Below, one piece after another: positions 34,909 through 49,900 of a stretch of 64,000 nt of DNA. The stretch comes from Thalassotalea sp. 273M-4 (lineage in GTDB: Bacteria; Pseudomonadota; Gammaproteobacteria; Enterobacterales; Alteromonadaceae), in contig NZ_CP166961.1 of assembly GCF_041410465.1 (NCBI RefSeq), forward strand, positions 1,860,001 to 1,924,000. Reading direction: 5' to 3'. The notes below the pieces were generated by a model. It was not told where the DNA came from. It searched no databases and worked only from the letters and a program-made list of their open reading frames with translations. The translations under genes were made by a program, and so were the position numbers. Positions within the stretch are counted from its first letter, which is position 1. The number at the start of each line of letters is the position of its first letter.

Positions 34909-37590
34909 TTATTTCGACTTTTCTTTAGTCGTAGCTTTTTTGGCGGGCTTTTTAGCAACTTTCTTTTTGGTTTGCTCTTCTACCCATTTACCATCAACAT
35001 ATTTAGCAACCCAACCGGTAGCTTTGCCATCAACTTCGGTCATCACATATTGTTCTTTGGTCTTACGAGCAAAGCGCACAATAGCTTCATTGCCATCAGG
35101 GTCTTTTTGCGGTGCATCGGCTAAATAATAAAACTTAGGTGAAATACGATCACGAAAACGATGCAATTCAGCGACTTTAGGCGCTCGTGTTTCCCGTGAT
35201 TTAGGGAAAGTACTCGCTGCTAAGAAAATCCCAGCGGCTCCATCACGTAATTTGAAAAAAGCGTCTGACTTTTCACACAACAGCTCTGGTAAATCGACAG
35301 GGTCTTCTTTTGGTGGCGCAGCTTCGCCGTTGGCAAGTAATTTACGCGTATTTTTACAATCTGGATTAGTACAATCAAAGTACTTACCAAAGCGACCGTT
35401 TTTAAGTTCCATGTCAGACTGACAGCGATCACACTCAAGCACTGGGCCATCGTAACCTTTGATTTTAAACTCGCCCTGCTCAACTTGGTAACCATCACAA
35501 ACTGGATTATTACCACAGACGTGTAGTTTGCGTTTTTCGTCAATAAGGTAGCTGTCCATCGCCGTGCCACATTTGTCACAGCGACGCATGGCTCGAAGGG
35601 CTTCGGTTTCCTCATCAATCGAGGTTACGTTTTCAGCTTCATCGCCTGGGGTTAAGTTCATGGTCTGAGTACAGCGTTCTTTGGGCGGTAAGCTATAGCC
35701 AGAACACCCTAAAAACACCCCGGTAGATGCGGTGCGAATCCCCATCTTACGGCCACAGGTTGGACAATCTATGTCGGTTAACACAGGCAAGTTTGGCTGC
35801 ATCCCACCTTGTTCAACATCTTTATCGGCTTGTTCTAGTTGCTGAGTAAAGTTTTGGTAGAACTCGCTAAGAACATTCTTCCAATACGCTTTATCGGCAG
35901 CAATATCGTCAAGCTTGGTTTCCATATTGGCGGTAAAGTCGTAACTCATTAAGTCTTCAAAGCTACCAGATAAACTGTCGGTAACAATCTCGCCCATTTT
36001 TTCGGCGTAAAAACGTTTACCCTCTAAGCGCACGTAACCACGGTCTTGAATGGTTGAAATAATTGAGGCATAGGTCGATGGGCGACCAATACTGCGCTTT
36101 TCAAGCTCTTTTACCAAAGATGCTTCGCCGTAGCGAGCCACTGGCTTGGTAAAATGTTGCGTCGGTTCAAGGTGCTCTAAGGTGAGCGCATCACCAACGG
36201 CTAAATCCGGTAAGTGAACATCTTTTTCACTGCCAGTTTTATTGGCAGCAAGACTATGTACTTTGGTCCAACCATCAAAGCGCATCACTCGGCCTTTCGC
36301 TTTTAAGTCATATTTATCTGCACTAACGGTTATGGTACTAACATCATAACGAGCAGCCGTCATTTGACAAGCAACGAATTGACGCCAAATAAGATCATAC
36401 AATCTGCGAGCATCGGCTTCCATATTATCAAGCATGGCGGCTTCAACAAACACATTCGATGGACGAATAGCCTCATGCGCTTCTTGGGCGTTAGACTTAG
36501 CACCATACACTTTTGGTTTATCGTGTAAGTAATTCTCACCAAAGTTTTTCAAAATATAATCACGACAGCTATCAACCGCATCTTTGCTTAAATTGGTTGA
36601 GTCTGTTCGCATATAGGTAATATGACCGGCTTCATATAAACGTTGTGCTAAGCCCATAGTCCGCTTTACCCCAAAACCTAAGCGAGTACTCGCCGCTTGT
36701 TGCAAGGTAGAGGTAATAAAAGGAGCTGAAGACTGACTTTTAGACGGTTTGTCTTCTCGTTTACTGACTCGATATTGGGCTTGTTCTAGGGTTTGAACAG
36801 CATTTTTGGTATCAGTTTCATTGTTTGGCTTAAAAGCTTTGCCATTGAAATGGGTAACGTCAAGCTTTAACGCTTGCTTATCTTTAGACAAGGTGTCTGC
36901 TTCAATTTCCCAATATTCTTCAGGAACAAAGGCTTTAATTTCACGCTCACGCTCAACAACCAGCTTTACCGCCACCGATTGAACGCGCCCGGCAGATAAA
37001 CCACGCGCTACTTTTTTCCACAGTAAAGGGCTGACCATAAACCCCACAACACGGTCTAAAAAGCGACGCGCTTGTTGGGCATTAACCCCATTAATATTAA
37101 GCTCACCTGGTTCTTTAAACGCTTGTTGAATAGCACTTTGGGTAATTTCATTAAATACCACACGGCGAAAACGCTCTTCGTCGCCACCAATAATTTCTTT
37201 CAAGTGCCAAGCAATGGCTTCTCCTTCGCGGTCCAAATCGGTTGCGAGATAAACCTTATCGGCTTTTTCTGCCAAAGCTTTTAGTTCATTCACCACCTTT
37301 TCTTTGCCCGGTAATACAGAATACGTTGCTTCCCAATCTTTTTCCGGATTAATGCCCATGCGGTTAAATAAAGAAATCTTGTCGCGCTTTTTCTTATATT
37401 TTTCCTTTTGCGCTGGCGTCATCTTGCGGACCTCGGCCGGAGATTTGGTAGGTGCCTTTTTACCGGTCCCACTTGTTGGCAAGTCACGCACATGCCCTAC
37501 ACTGGACTTTACAATGTAGTCTTTACCAAGATATTTGTTAATTGTCTTCGCTTTAGCTGGCGACTCGACAATTACCAGAGATTTTGCCAT
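34909..37590 (-). CDS. topA: DNA topoisomerase I
   Basis: An 893-residue type IA topoisomerase that relaxes negative supercoils. The Toprim domain opens [18 protein letters not shown] and has the acidic [13 protein letters not shown] motif. The active-site tyrosine is in [12 protein letters not shown]. Three C-terminal four-cysteine zinc ribbons are visible (beginning [18 protein letters not shown] and CDRCQSDME), followed by further ribbon-like domains and a lysine-rich tail that helps bind DNA and RNA polymerase. Length and layout match E. coli TopA. Confidence 0.98.
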   Translation of the reverse strand: MAKSLVIVESPAKAKTINKYLGKDYIVKSSVGHVRDLPTSGTGKKAPTKSPAEVRKMTPAQKEKYKKKRDKISLFNRMGINPEKDWEATYSVLPGKEKVVNELKALAEKADKVYLATDLDREGEAIAWHLKEIIGGDEERFRRVVFNEITQSAIQQAFKEPGELNINGVNAQQARRFLDRVVGFMVSPLLWKKVARGLSAGRVQSVAVKLVVEREREIKAFVPEEYWEIEADTLSKDKQALKLDVTHFNGKAFKPNNETDTKNAVQTLEQAQYRVSKREDKPSKSQSSAPFITSTLQQAASTRLGFGVKRTMGLAQRLYEAGHITYMRTDSTNLSKDAVDSCRDYILKNFGENYLHDKPKVYGAKSNAQEAHEAIRPSNVFVEAAMLDNMEADARRLYDLIWRQFVACQMTAARYDVSTITVSADKYDLKAKGRVMRFDGWTKVHSLAANKTGSEKDVHLPDLAVGDALTLEHLEPTQHFTKPVARYGEASLVKELEKRSIGRPSTYASIISTIQDRGYVRLEGKRFYAEKMGEIVTDSLSGSFEDLMSYDFTANMETKLDDIAADKAYWKNVLSEFYQNFTQQLEQADKDVEQGGMQPNLPVLTDIDCPTCGRKMGIRTASTGVFLGCSGYSLPPKERCTQTMNLTPGDEAENVTSIDEETEALRAMRRCDKCGTAMDSYLIDEKRKLHVCGNNPVCDGYQVEQGEFKIKGYDGPVLECDRCQSDMELKNGRFGKYFDCTNPDCKNTRKLLANGEAAPPKEDPVDLPELLCEKSDAFFKLRDGAAGIFLAASTFPKSRETRAPKVAELHRFRDRISPKFYYLADAPQKDPDGNEAIVRFARKTKEQYVMTEVDGKATGWVAKYVDGKWVEEQTKKKVAKKPAKKATTKEKSK

Positions 37591-37913
37591 AAGTGTATTC
37601 TTTCCTGTTCATCAGGTTTGCTTATTTACTGTTTCTATAAATTTCTGTTTATCAGAGTAAATAAATCAATCAGCTGTAAATTTATGAATTGCTATTAGGT
37701 ATATATGGAAAATTTCCCAGTTACAAGCAATTATTTTCACTTTGAGAATTTCTTTTTTTCAATAAAAGGTTCATTTTCAGTGTTTTTCTCGGCGCCATCA
37801 TAATAAAGAACCTAGTTAGATTTAAAGCAATATTTCGATTTTTTCTGATTTTCATAACTGTTTGTCTATAAATTAAACATAAGCAAGGTTTAGCTTTAAA
37901 CCTTTCTCCTTAA
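37591..37913. other. Non-coding region between topA and the giant gene
   Basis: About 320 AT-rich bp holding the topA promoter; no gene was found and no -35/-10 pair is distinctive. Confidence 0.4.
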
Positions 37914-37944
37914 ACAAAAAAGGCTTCTATTAAGAAGCCTTTTA
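37914..37944 (-). terminator. Terminator of the giant Ig-repeat gene
   Basis: An 8-bp perfect stem (AGGCTTCT/AGAAGCCT, loop ATTA, 37921-37940) followed on the minus strand by six T, 18-20 bp past the stop codon. Confidence 0.9.
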
Positions 37945-37961
37945 ACTAACTGTCCATTTTT

Positions 37962-40900
37962 TTAAGGTGTCACTGGTGCTGCCGCTGTTATTTCAACATC
38001 AATTCCTTGATAGACAGTACTAATACCACTAGGGCTGACTACTTCTACGATTAACTTACCATTTTTAGGTTCTTCAGAACCGACAATTGATACAGCGAAG
38101 ATACGCCCACCATTAGTGTTTTCACTTGGCCAAACAAATGAGTCTGGACCTTCTATAGTGCCTGCTGTGGTCGAGAATTTCACTGTCGTACCAAATGGCA
38201 TTGGTTGACTATTAATGTCAGAAATAAACACACTGGCGCCTGCTGTGCCTTCACCTGTAATATTAACGACTGTATCGCTTGAGTTATCAATCGACTCGTG
38301 ATCATCTGGCGTTTGATCTGCTGATATGAGGGCTTCACCACTTGCCATTATTAACACAAAAGAGCCGCGAACATTTAAGGACTTGAAATTATCTGTACAA
38401 TTACCCGTATTATCCGCAGCACACAAACTACCCGTGTATTTCCCATCGGCCGGATCAAACGTACCACTTTTGTTGAAATCGACAAAATCGTCATGCCCAT
38501 CAGAGGCTATTTCGTCGAACTGGCCATCTTCATCACTATCTAAAAAGGCTTCCGGTAAATCATATGGGGTACCGCTAACATCTTTGCCGGTATAACCGTT
38601 CTGACCTTTAAAGGCGTCCACGTCTGCTAAATCAAAACGGCCATTTCCATTTAAATCTGCAAACGATTCTTCACCAATTGCGGTTGCTAAAACAGTCACT
38701 CGACCATCTATTGGACGTGGGTTTTGACCAGTCCAAGTGACAACACAACGACCATCTTCTGTCACACATGAAGGTTCGATAACTCCACCTTCGGTGGTGA
38801 AATATACCGCTGTGCCATCAGGAACGGGGTTGTTAAATGCATCGCCCAGACGCGCTGTTATTTCTACGGTGGTATCATCAATATTCCAAGCTTCAGCATT
38901 ATAGTATTCAGCCGACAATGAAAAACTGTCTTGATCTGGAATACCCGTAGAAATAACCAGCATGCTTGATTGAGTCGCTATTCGTGGTGATGAACCTCGG
39001 ATCTCTGCAGTAACTCGAACTGAAGTTGCAATCGTGCCTGAATTAACCACAGTTTGTACGAAACCATTTTCGTCAGGTTTTGCTGATGGCGGGTCTAGGG
39101 TTATACCACCAACATCCGTATTTAGACTAAAATCAACATCGACATCAGTATCTGAAACAGGTTTGCCGTTGGTATCTAAAAGTTGAAATATAACAGTTGA
39201 TGTTTCATTACCGCCAACACCTTGCAATGATATATTTTCAGGTGTCGCACTAACAAATTGAATGCTGCCAGCACTTGCCGGTTCAATTTTAACGGCCGTT
39301 GTTGCGGTTAAATTAATCCCACCAGCATTGGCGCTTACAGTAATTTGATCATCACCAACACAACCGTCGGCTCGATAAGTACTCGATGCTTTTCCAGCTC
39401 GGCTTATTACCGGCGAGCTTAATATTGCTTCACCAGAAATCGCACAATTAGAACTGAAGAATACTTCAACTGGCGAGTTATATGGCGTATAGATAGGCTC
39501 GCCAGTTATACTGTCTAAAGCCTGCTCTCCTGTTACAGGATCTATTTCAGGAACCAATATATCAACACTTACAGAGGTTGTACCACCGGCTGATATTGTT
39601 GCTTCTCCAAGCTCTGCTTGGCCTTTAACAAATGGTGTGCCACTACCCATTTCTAGATTAGTTGCACCGACCACAATCAAGGCTTCACCAAATTCGCCAT
39701 CTTTTAATCTCGCCGTTATAGTCCCTGCACCTAGTTTATCACCTGCGAAAATATCAATAATCGCTTGATTGTTTTCGTCAGTGATGGCCGTTGGGATAGG
39801 GATTTCACCAATGTCACTACTAAAGGTCACAATAACCGGTGAATCAATCCCCTTTACGGTAGCAATAAGTTGCCCAGGGGTGGTTGTATTAATCACTGTA
39901 ATTTCATCAGTTGTATCTGGTGTTACCATGACCACATCAACAGTTATTTCGGTGGTTTGGTCACCTTTAGTATAGAAACTCACGGCACCTTTGACGTCTT
40001 TGCTCGTAGCCGTTAGCACTGATGCACCTTCAACAGCACCCGCTGTTAGAGTAATCGATGCCACACCATCAGTCAGCACACCATCTATTTCAACAGTTTG
40101 GGTTAATGCGGTACCAAAAACTGGATCGAGAATACCTAACACAGTTTCAAAGGCAATAACTTCACCATTAATGCCATCACCATTAGCATCCTTCAAAATG
40201 GCGATTACTTTTGCAGGTTTAGTTTTGTCAATAGATGACGTTTCATTACCTGCATCGTCAAGAAGCTTCAACTCTAAAGATGTCCCTATTGGCGCGGTAT
40301 CGACTTCTGCATCGCCTTCTGTTTGAAATGCTAAACTGTCACTAGCCCCTGTTGATAATGTTGCCGTCAACATACCAGCTCCTTTTATCGAGCCAGCGGT
40401 GACGGTAATTTCAGCAATACCCTGTTCATTGGTTAAGGCTGTTCCTGAAAATGGATCCAGTTCACCAATTGTTGCAGAAAACTCTACAATCTCGCGTGCA
40501 ACGGGTAAGCCATTCTCAAAAACCCTAGCTTTAGCCGTTGCTGGACTCTTCGCATCAATATGCGTAACCGGCATGCTAAGAAGGATCTCTTTGCCAATCA
40601 CTTTTGGAGTATCACCCAAGGTTTCAAAGCTTAAACTGTCGCTTTCACCACTAACTAATTTAGCGCTAACAATACCTGTACCTTTAACGCTACCCGCTTT
40701 AAGTGTTATGCTCGCTTCACCTGATGCATTAGTCATAGCTGTCCCGGTGAATGGAAAAAACACACCGATACTGGATGAAAACTCAACTACTTCTCCTGAA
40801 ATTGGAATGTTAGCAGCGTCTGTTACTTTAAAAATCACTTCAATAGGTTGTGCATCACTAATAGGCTCAAGTGATGATAATCTCATCGCTACAACTTTAG

Positions 40901-43900
40901 TGTTAGGTACTGAAGGTATAGCTTCAGTTATTTCATAATCAACGTAGGCTGTGGCTTGATTCGTTAACGTTGCGGTAGCGACACCAGCACCGTTTTCAGA
41001 ACCTGCGAGTAAAGTAATAGTAGCAACCCCCAAATCATCGGTAAGTGCTGTTCCAGAATTTGGTGAGAGCTGACCTAATGTAGAGGCAAAGTTGACCACT
41101 TCACCAGCCATTGGCACCGTGTTTTCTGTAACAAGTACCGTTAAGGTTGCTGGTTGAGTAGGCGTAACTGAGGATGATGAAATATGAATTTGTACATCCT
41201 TGCCAACAACTTTAGACTCATCGCCTTCTGTTGCAAAACCTATGGTATCAAATTCTTGCGTCGTTAACGTCGCGCGAATTAAACCGGCACCTTTTATTTC
41301 ACCAGCCGAAATATTAATGGTTGCATAGCCGTTTTCATCGGTTAACGCACTGCCAGACGTCGGATTTATCACACCTAACGAGGTAGAAAAGTTAACGACT
41401 TCATAGGGTACACCACCTTGCGAATCAGTGACATATGCAGTAACTGTTGCAGGGTTTTCTGCACTCACATTATAAGAAGAGATGCTCAGTGAAACCGCTT
41501 TGTTACCTTCAGCTAATTGATCGCCTAGGGTTTGAAAAGTAACGGATGCCGTCGCACCATTGTCAAGTGTTACGCTCGCAACACCCGCACCCTGAGTAGT
41601 ACCTGGAGCAAGCTTAATAAACGCAACTCCACTGTCATTGGTTAACGCCGTACCCGACGTTGGGAATAATGAACCAAGGGTTGATGAAAAATTCACTACT
41701 TCGCCAGAGGCATTGCCATCACTATCAGTAACCGTTGCTTTTAACGTCGCAACATTGGTTTTGCTAATCGCATTAGTCCCAATTGCTTGCCCCTGTGAAT
41801 CTATCAACTCTAGCGTAACCGTCTTATCTAAAACAGGGACCACATCACCTTCAGTCTCAAATCCAATCGAGTCAAATTCACCACTGGCAAGCGCTGCGGT
41901 AAGAAGTGCTGCACCTTTTACCGTACCCGCTGTTAAAGTAATTTCAGCAATACCACCGTCTTTGGTTAATGCACTACCCGATACTGGGTCGAACACACCT
42001 AAGCTGCTTGAGAAGTTAACCACTTCATCGTTAAGACCAGCACCTTTTTCATCGCTCACTTTAACGCGCACAATCGCCTCTTCAGTGGCACTGATGGTGC
42101 TGATAAACAAACCGGTGTTCTTACTAACTAAGCCAACAATCTCAATTTGCTTACCCGTAACCGCTGCATTGCCATCGCCTTTTGATGCGAAGTTCACTTG
42201 ACCTACCGCACCCGATGGGATAACCGCGGTAATCGTACCCGCACCTTCAACGTCTCCTGCGTGTAACTGAATACGTGCTGTACCATCGGAGCCAGTGAGT
42301 ACGGTACCTGATGATGGCGACAAGAAGCCTAAGTCGGTGGCAAAGGTCACTACTTCATTTACTCTTGGAGTTTCAAAACCATCAACCTTATCGGTTAACT
42401 TCACATTTACCCAAATAAACTCTTCACCCGTTACTTCTGTTACAGTAGTTTTTGAAGTATCAACATCTGACTGTTTGGTTAATGTTAATGTCACTTTTGT
42501 TGGCTCTGGTCCTGTGACAATGATTTCATCACCTGCGGTTTCAAAACCAATACTGTCGGTAGCAAAGTTGCTTAAGGTTGCAACCACCGTACCCGCACCT
42601 TCAATGGTACCTGCACTTAACGTAATTCTGGCTTCACCCGAAATATCGGTTAATGCCGTACCCGAGACTGGACTTAGCAAACCAAGCGATGATGAAAATT
42701 CAACCACTTCACCTTTAACGCCATCGCCATTTTCATCAGTCACTTTCGCAACGATGGTAGCGCTGTAATTCGCGTTTATCTTGTTCTTATTGTCATCTGT
42801 AATGCTTGGATTGTCTTGTGGTAGCTCAATATCAAGCGCTACTTTGTTACCTTCAACAAGCACAGTATCACCTAAGGTTTCAAACCCTAAGTTATCGGTT
42901 TCACCTGAGCGCAATTTCGCGGTAACAATACCCGCACCTTTTACACTACCCGCTTTTAACGTGATGGTCGCAATACCATCTTTATCCGTTAATGCGGTTC
43001 CAGTGAATGGGTCTAGAACACCAAGGCTTGCTGAAAACTCAACAACCTCTGCTACGACAGCATCGTCATTTTCATCCGTCACTTTAACCGTGATGGTTGC
43101 AAAGTTTGCATCTGAAATGGTATTAGGCGCATCCGCATTAGGCTCTTCAAGAGCCAAACTCATCTCAAGAATTTTACCTTCAGCTAATTGATCGCCTAGG
43201 GTTTGAAAAGTAACGGATGCCGTCGCACCATTATCTAAAGTAACAGTCGCAACACCCGCACCCTGAGTAGTACCTGGGGCAAGTTTAATGACTGCAACAC
43301 CATCTTCGTTCGTTAACGCCGTACCCGATGCTGGAAATAATGAACCTAAGGTTGATGAGAAATTCACTACCTCGCCAGAGGCATTGCCATCACTATCGGT
43401 AACGGTTGCGATTAACTTAGCCACATTGGTTTTGCTAATTGCATTAGTCCCAATTGCTTGCCCCTGTGAATCTATCAACTCTAGCGTAACCGTCTTATCT
43501 AAAACAGGGACCACATCACCTTCAGTCTCAAATCCAATCGAGTCAAATTCACCACTGGCAAGCGCTGCGGTAAGAAGTGCTGCACCTTTTACCGTACCCG
43601 CTGTTAAAGTAATTTCAGCAATACCACCGTCTTTGGTTAATGCACTACCCGATACTGGGTCGAACACACCTAAGCTGCTTGAGAAGTTAACCACTTCATC
43701 GTTAAGACCAGCACCTTTTTCATCGCTCACTTTAACGCGCACAATCGCCTCTTCAGTGGCACTGATGGTGCTGATAAACAAACCGGTGTTCTTACTAACT
43801 AAGCCAACAATCTCAATTTGCTTACCCGTAACCGCTGCATTGCCATCGCCTTTTGATGCGAAGTTCACTTGACCTACCGCACCCGATGGGATAACCGCGG

Positions 43901-46900
43901 TAATCGTACCCGCACCTTCAACGTCTCCTGCGTGTAACTGAATACGTGCTGTACCATCGGAGCCAGTGAGTACGGTACCTGATGATGGCGACAAGAAGCC
44001 TAAGTCGGTGGCAAAGGTCACTACTTCATTTACTCTTGGAGTTTCAAAACCATCAACCTTATCGGTTAACTTCACATTTACCCAAATAAACTCTTCACCC
44101 GTTACTTCTGTTACAGTAGTTTTTGAAGTATCAACATCTGACTGTTTGGTTAATGTTAATGTCACTTTTGTTGGCTCTGGTCCTGTGACAATGATTTCAT
44201 CACCTGCGGTTTCAAAACCAATACTGTCGGTAGCAAAGTTGCTTAAGGTTGCAACCACCGTACCCGCACCTTCAATGGTACCTGCACTTAACGTAATTCT
44301 GGCTTCACCCGAAATATCGGTTAATGCCGTACCCGAGACTGGACTTAGCAAACCAAGCGATGATGAAAATTCAACCACTTCACCTTTAACGCCATCGCCA
44401 TTTTCATCAGTCACTTTCGCAACGATGGTAGCGCTGTAATTCGCGTTTATCTTGTTCTTATTGTCATCTGTAATGCTTGGATTGTCTTGTGGTAGCTCAA
44501 TATCAAGCGCTACTTTGTTACCTTCAACAAGCACAGTATCACCTAAGGTTTCAAACCCTAAGTTATCGGTTTCACCTGAGCGCAATTTCGCGGTAACAAT
44601 ACCCGCACCTTTTACACTACCCGCTTTTAACGTGATGGTCGCAATACCATCTTTATCCGTTAATGCGGTTCCAGTGAATGGGTCTAGAACACCAAGGCTT
44701 GCTGAAAACTCAACAACCTCTGCTACGACAGCATCGTCATTTTCATCCGTCACTTTAACCGTGATGGTTGCAAAGTTTGCATCTGAAATGGTATTAGGCG
44801 CATCCGCATTAGGCTCTTCAAGAGCCAAACTCATCTCAAGAATTTTACCTTCAGCTAATTGATCGCCTAGGGTTTGAAAAGTAACGGATGCCGTCGCACC
44901 ATTGTCAAGTGTTACGCTCGCAACACCCGCACCCTGAGTAGTACCTGGAGCAAGCTTAATAAACGCAACTCCACTGTCATTGGTTAACGCCGTACCCGAC
45001 GTTGGGAATAATGAACCAAGGGTTGATGAAAAATTCACTACTTCGCCAGAGGCATTGCCATCACTATCAGTAACCGTTGCTTTTAACGTCGCAACATTGG
45101 TTTTGCTAATCGCATTAGTCCCAATTGCTTGCCCCTGTGAATCTATCAACTCTAGCGTAACCGTCTTATCTAAAACAGGGACCACATCACCTTCAGTCTC
45201 AAATCCAATCGAGTCAAATTCACCACTGGCAAGCGCTGCGGTAAGAAGTGCTGCACCTTTTACCGTACCCGCTGTTAAAGTAATTTCAGCAATACCACCG
45301 TCTTTGGTTAATGCACTACCCGATACTGGGTCGAACACACCTAAGCTGCTTGAGAAGTTAACCACTTCATCGTTAAGACCAGCACCTTTTTCATCGCTCA
45401 CTTTAACGCGCACAATCGCCTCTTCAGTGGCACTGATGGTGCTGATAAACAAACCGGTGTTCTTACTAACTAAGCCAACAATCTCAATTTGCTTACCCGT
45501 AACCGCTGCATTGCCATCGCCTTTTGATGCGAAGTTCACTTGACCTACCGCACCCGATGGGATAACCGCGGTAATCGTACCCGCACCTTCAACGTCTCCT
45601 GCGTGTAACTGAATACGTGCTGTACCATCGGAGCCAGTGAGTACGGTACCTGATGATGGCGACAAGAAGCCTAAGTCGGTGGCAAAGGTCACTACTTCAT
45701 TTACTCTTGGAGTTTCAAAACCATCAACCTTATCGGTTAACTTCACATTTACCCAAATAAACTCTTCACCCGTTACTTCTGTTACAGTAGTTTTTGAAGT
45801 ATCAACATCTGACTGTTTGGTTAATGTTAATGTCACTTTTGTTGGCTCTGGTCCTGTGACAATGATTTCATCACCTGCGGTTTCAAAACCAATACTGTCG
45901 GTAGCAAAGTTGCTTAAGGTTGCAACCACCGTACCCGCACCTTCAATGGTACCTGCACTTAACGTAATTCTGGCTTCACCCGAAATATCGGTTAATGCCG
46001 TACCCGAGACTGGACTTAGCAAACCAAGCGATGATGAAAATTCAACCACTTCACCTTTAACGCCATCGCCATTTTCATCAGTCACTTTCGCAACGATGGT
46101 AGCGCTGTAATTCGCGTTTATCTTGTTCTTATTGTCATCTGTAATGCTTGGATTGTCTTGTGGTAGCTCAATATCAAGCGCTACTTTGTTACCTTCAACA
46201 AGCACAGTATCACCTAAGGTTTCAAACCCTAAGTTATCGGTTTCACCTGAGCGCAATTTCGCGGTAACAATACCCGCACCTTTTACACTACCCGCTTTTA
46301 ACGTGATGGTCGCAATACCATCTTTATCCGTTAATGCGGTTCCAGTGAATGGGTCTAGAACACCAAGGCTTGCTGAAAACTCAACAACCTCTGCTACGAC
46401 AGCATCGTCATTTTCATCCGTCACTTTAACCGTGATGGTTGCAAAGTTTGCATCTGAAATGGTATTAGGCGCATCCGCATTAGGCTCTTCAAGAGCCAAA
46501 CTCATCTCAAGAATTTTACCTTCAGCTAATTGATCGCCTAGGGTTTGAAAAGTAACGGATGCCGTCGCACCATTATCTAAAGTAACAGTCGCAACACCCG
46601 CACCCTGAGTAGTACCTGGGGCAAGTTTAATGACTGCAACACCATCTTCGTTCGTTAACGCCGTACCCGATGCTGGAAATAATGAACCTAAGGTTGATGA
46701 GAAATTCACTACCTCGCCAGAGGCATTGCCATCACTATCGGTAACGGTTGCGATTAACTTAGCCACATTGGTTTTGCTAATTGCATTAGTCCCAATTGCT
46801 TGCCCCTGTGAATCTATCAACTCTAGCGTAACCGTCTTATCTAAAACAGGGACCACATCACCTTCAGTCTCAAATCCAATCGAGTCAAATTCACCACTGG

Positions 46901-49900
46901 CAAGCGCTGCGGTAAGAAGTGCTGCACCTTTTACCGTACCCGCTGTTAAAGTAATTTCAGCAATACCACCGTCTTTGGTTAATGCACTACCCGATACTGG
47001 GTCGAACACACCTAAGCTGCTTGAGAAGTTAACCACTTCATCGTTAAGACCAGCACCTTTTTCATCGCTCACTTTAACGCGCACAATCGCCTCTTCAGTG
47101 GCACTGATGGTGCTGATAAACAAACCGGTGTTCTTACTAACTAAGCCAACAATCTCAATTTGCTTACCCGTAACCGCTGCATTGCCATCGCCTTTTGATG
47201 CGAAGTTCACTTGACCTACCGCACCCGATGGGATAACCGCGGTAATCGTACCCGCACCTTCAACGTCTCCTGCGTGTAACTGAATACGTGCTGTACCATC
47301 GGAGCCAGTGAGTACGGTACCTGATGATGGCGACAAGAAGCCTAAGTCGGTGGCAAAGGTCACTACTTCATTTACTCTTGGAGTTTCAAAACCATCAACC
47401 TTATCGGTTAACTTCACATTTACCCAAATAAACTCTTCACCCGTTACTTCTGTTACAGTAGTTTTTGAAGTATCAACATCTGACTGTTTGGTTAATGTTA
47501 ATGTCACTTTTGTTGGCTCTGGTCCTGTGACAATGATTTCATCACCTGCGGTTTCAAAACCAATACTGTCGGTAGCAAAGTTGCTTAAGGTTGCAACCAC
47601 CGTACCCGCACCTTCAATGGTACCTGCACTTAACGTAATTCTGGCTTCACCCGAAATATCGGTTAATGCCGTACCCGAGACTGGACTTAGCAAACCAAGC
47701 GATGATGAAAATTCAACCACTTCACCTTTAACGCCATCGCCATTTTCATCAGTCACTTTCGCAACGATGGTAGCGCTGTAATTCGCGTTTATCTTGTTCT
47801 TATTGTCATCTGTAATGCTTGGATTGTCTTGTGGTAGCTCAATATCAAGCGCTACTTTGTTACCTTCAACAAGCACAGTATCACCTAAGGTTTCAAACCC
47901 TAAGTTATCGGTTTCACCTGAGCGCAATTTCGCGGTAACAATACCCGCACCTTTTACACTACCCGCTTTTAACGTGATGGTCGCAATACCATCTTTATCC
48001 GTTAATGCGGTTCCAGTGAATGGGTCTAGAACACCAAGGCTTGCTGAAAACTCAACAACCTCTGCTACGACAGCATCGTCATTTTCATCCGTCACTTTAA
48101 CCGTGATGGTTGCAAAGTTTGCATCTGAAATGGTATTAGGCGCATCCGCATTAGGCTCTTCAAGAGCCAAACTCATCTCAAGAATTTTACCTTCAGCTAA
48201 TTGATCGCCTAGGGTTTGAAAAGTAACGGATGCCGTCGCACCATTGTCAAGTGTTACGCTCGCAACACCCGCACCCTGAGTAGTACCTGGAGCAAGCTTA
48301 ATAAACGCAACTCCACTGTCATTGGTTAACGCCGTACCCGACGTTGGGAATAATGAACCAAGGGTTGATGAAAAATTCACTACTTCGCCAGAGGCATTGC
48401 CATCACTATCAGTAACCGTTGCTTTTAACGTCGCAACATTGGTTTTGCTAATCGCATTAGTCCCAATTGCTTGCCCCTGTGAATCTATCAACTCTAGCGT
48501 AACCGTCTTATCTAAAACAGGGACCACATCACCTTCAGTCTCAAATCCAATCGAGTCAAATTCACCACTGGCAAGCGCTGCGGTAAGAAGTGCTGCACCT
48601 TTTACCGTACCCGCTGTTAAAGTAATTTCAGCAATACCACCGTCTTTGGTTAATGCACTACCCGATACTGGGTCGAACACACCTAAGCTGCTTGAGAAGT
48701 TAACCACTTCATCGTTAAGACCAGCACCTTTTTCATCGCTCACTTTAACGCGCACAATCGCCTCTTCAGTGGCACTGATGGTGCTGATAAACAAACCGGT
48801 GTTCTTACTAACTAAGCCAACAATCTCAATTTGCTTACCCGTAACCGCTGCATTGCCATCGCCTTTTGATGCGAAGTTCACTTGACCTACCGCACCCGAT
48901 GGGATAACCGCGGTAATCGTACCCGCACCTTCAACGTCTCCTGCGTGTAACTGAATACGTGCTGTACCATCGGAGCCAGTGAGTACGGTACCTGATGATG
49001 GCGACAAGAAGCCTAAGTCGGTGGCAAAGGTCACTACTTCATTTACTCTTGGAGTTTCAAAACCATCAACCTTATCGGTTAACTTCACATTTACCCAAAT
49101 AAACTCTTCACCCGTTACTTCTGTTACAGTAGTTTTTGAAGTATCAACATCTGACTGTTTGGTTAATGTTAATGTCACTTTTGTTGGCTCTGGTCCTGTG
49201 ACAATGATTTCATCACCTGCGGTTTCAAAACCAATACTGTCGGTAGCAAAGTTGCTTAAGGTTGCAACCACCGTACCCGCACCTTCAATGGTACCTGCAC
49301 TTAACGTAATTCTGGCTTCACCCGAAATATCGGTTAATGCCGTACCCGAGACTGGACTTAGCAAACCAAGCGATGATGAAAATTCAACCACTTCACCTTT
49401 AACGCCATCGCCATTTTCATCAGTCACTTTCGCAACGATGGTAGCGCTGTAATTCGCGTTTATCTTGTTCTTATTGTCATCTGTAATGCTTGGATTGTCT
49501 TGTGGTAGCTCAATATCAAGCGCTACTTTGTTACCTTCAACAAGCACAGTATCACCTAAGGTTTCAAACCCTAAGTTATCGGTTTCACCTGAGCGCAATT
49601 TCGCGGTAACAATACCCGCACCTTTTACACTACCCGCTTTTAACGTGATGGTCGCAATACCATCTTTATCCGTTAATGCGGTTCCAGTGAATGGGTCTAG
49701 AACACCAAGGCTTGCTGAAAACTCAACAACCTCTGCTACGACAGCATCGTCATTTTCATCCGTCACTTTAACCGTGATGGTTGCAAAGTTTGCATCTGAA
49801 ATGGTATTAGGCGCATCCGCATTAGGCTCTTCAAGAGCCAAACTCATCTCAAGAATTTTACCTTCAGCTAATTGATCGCCTAGGGTTTGAAAAGTAACGG

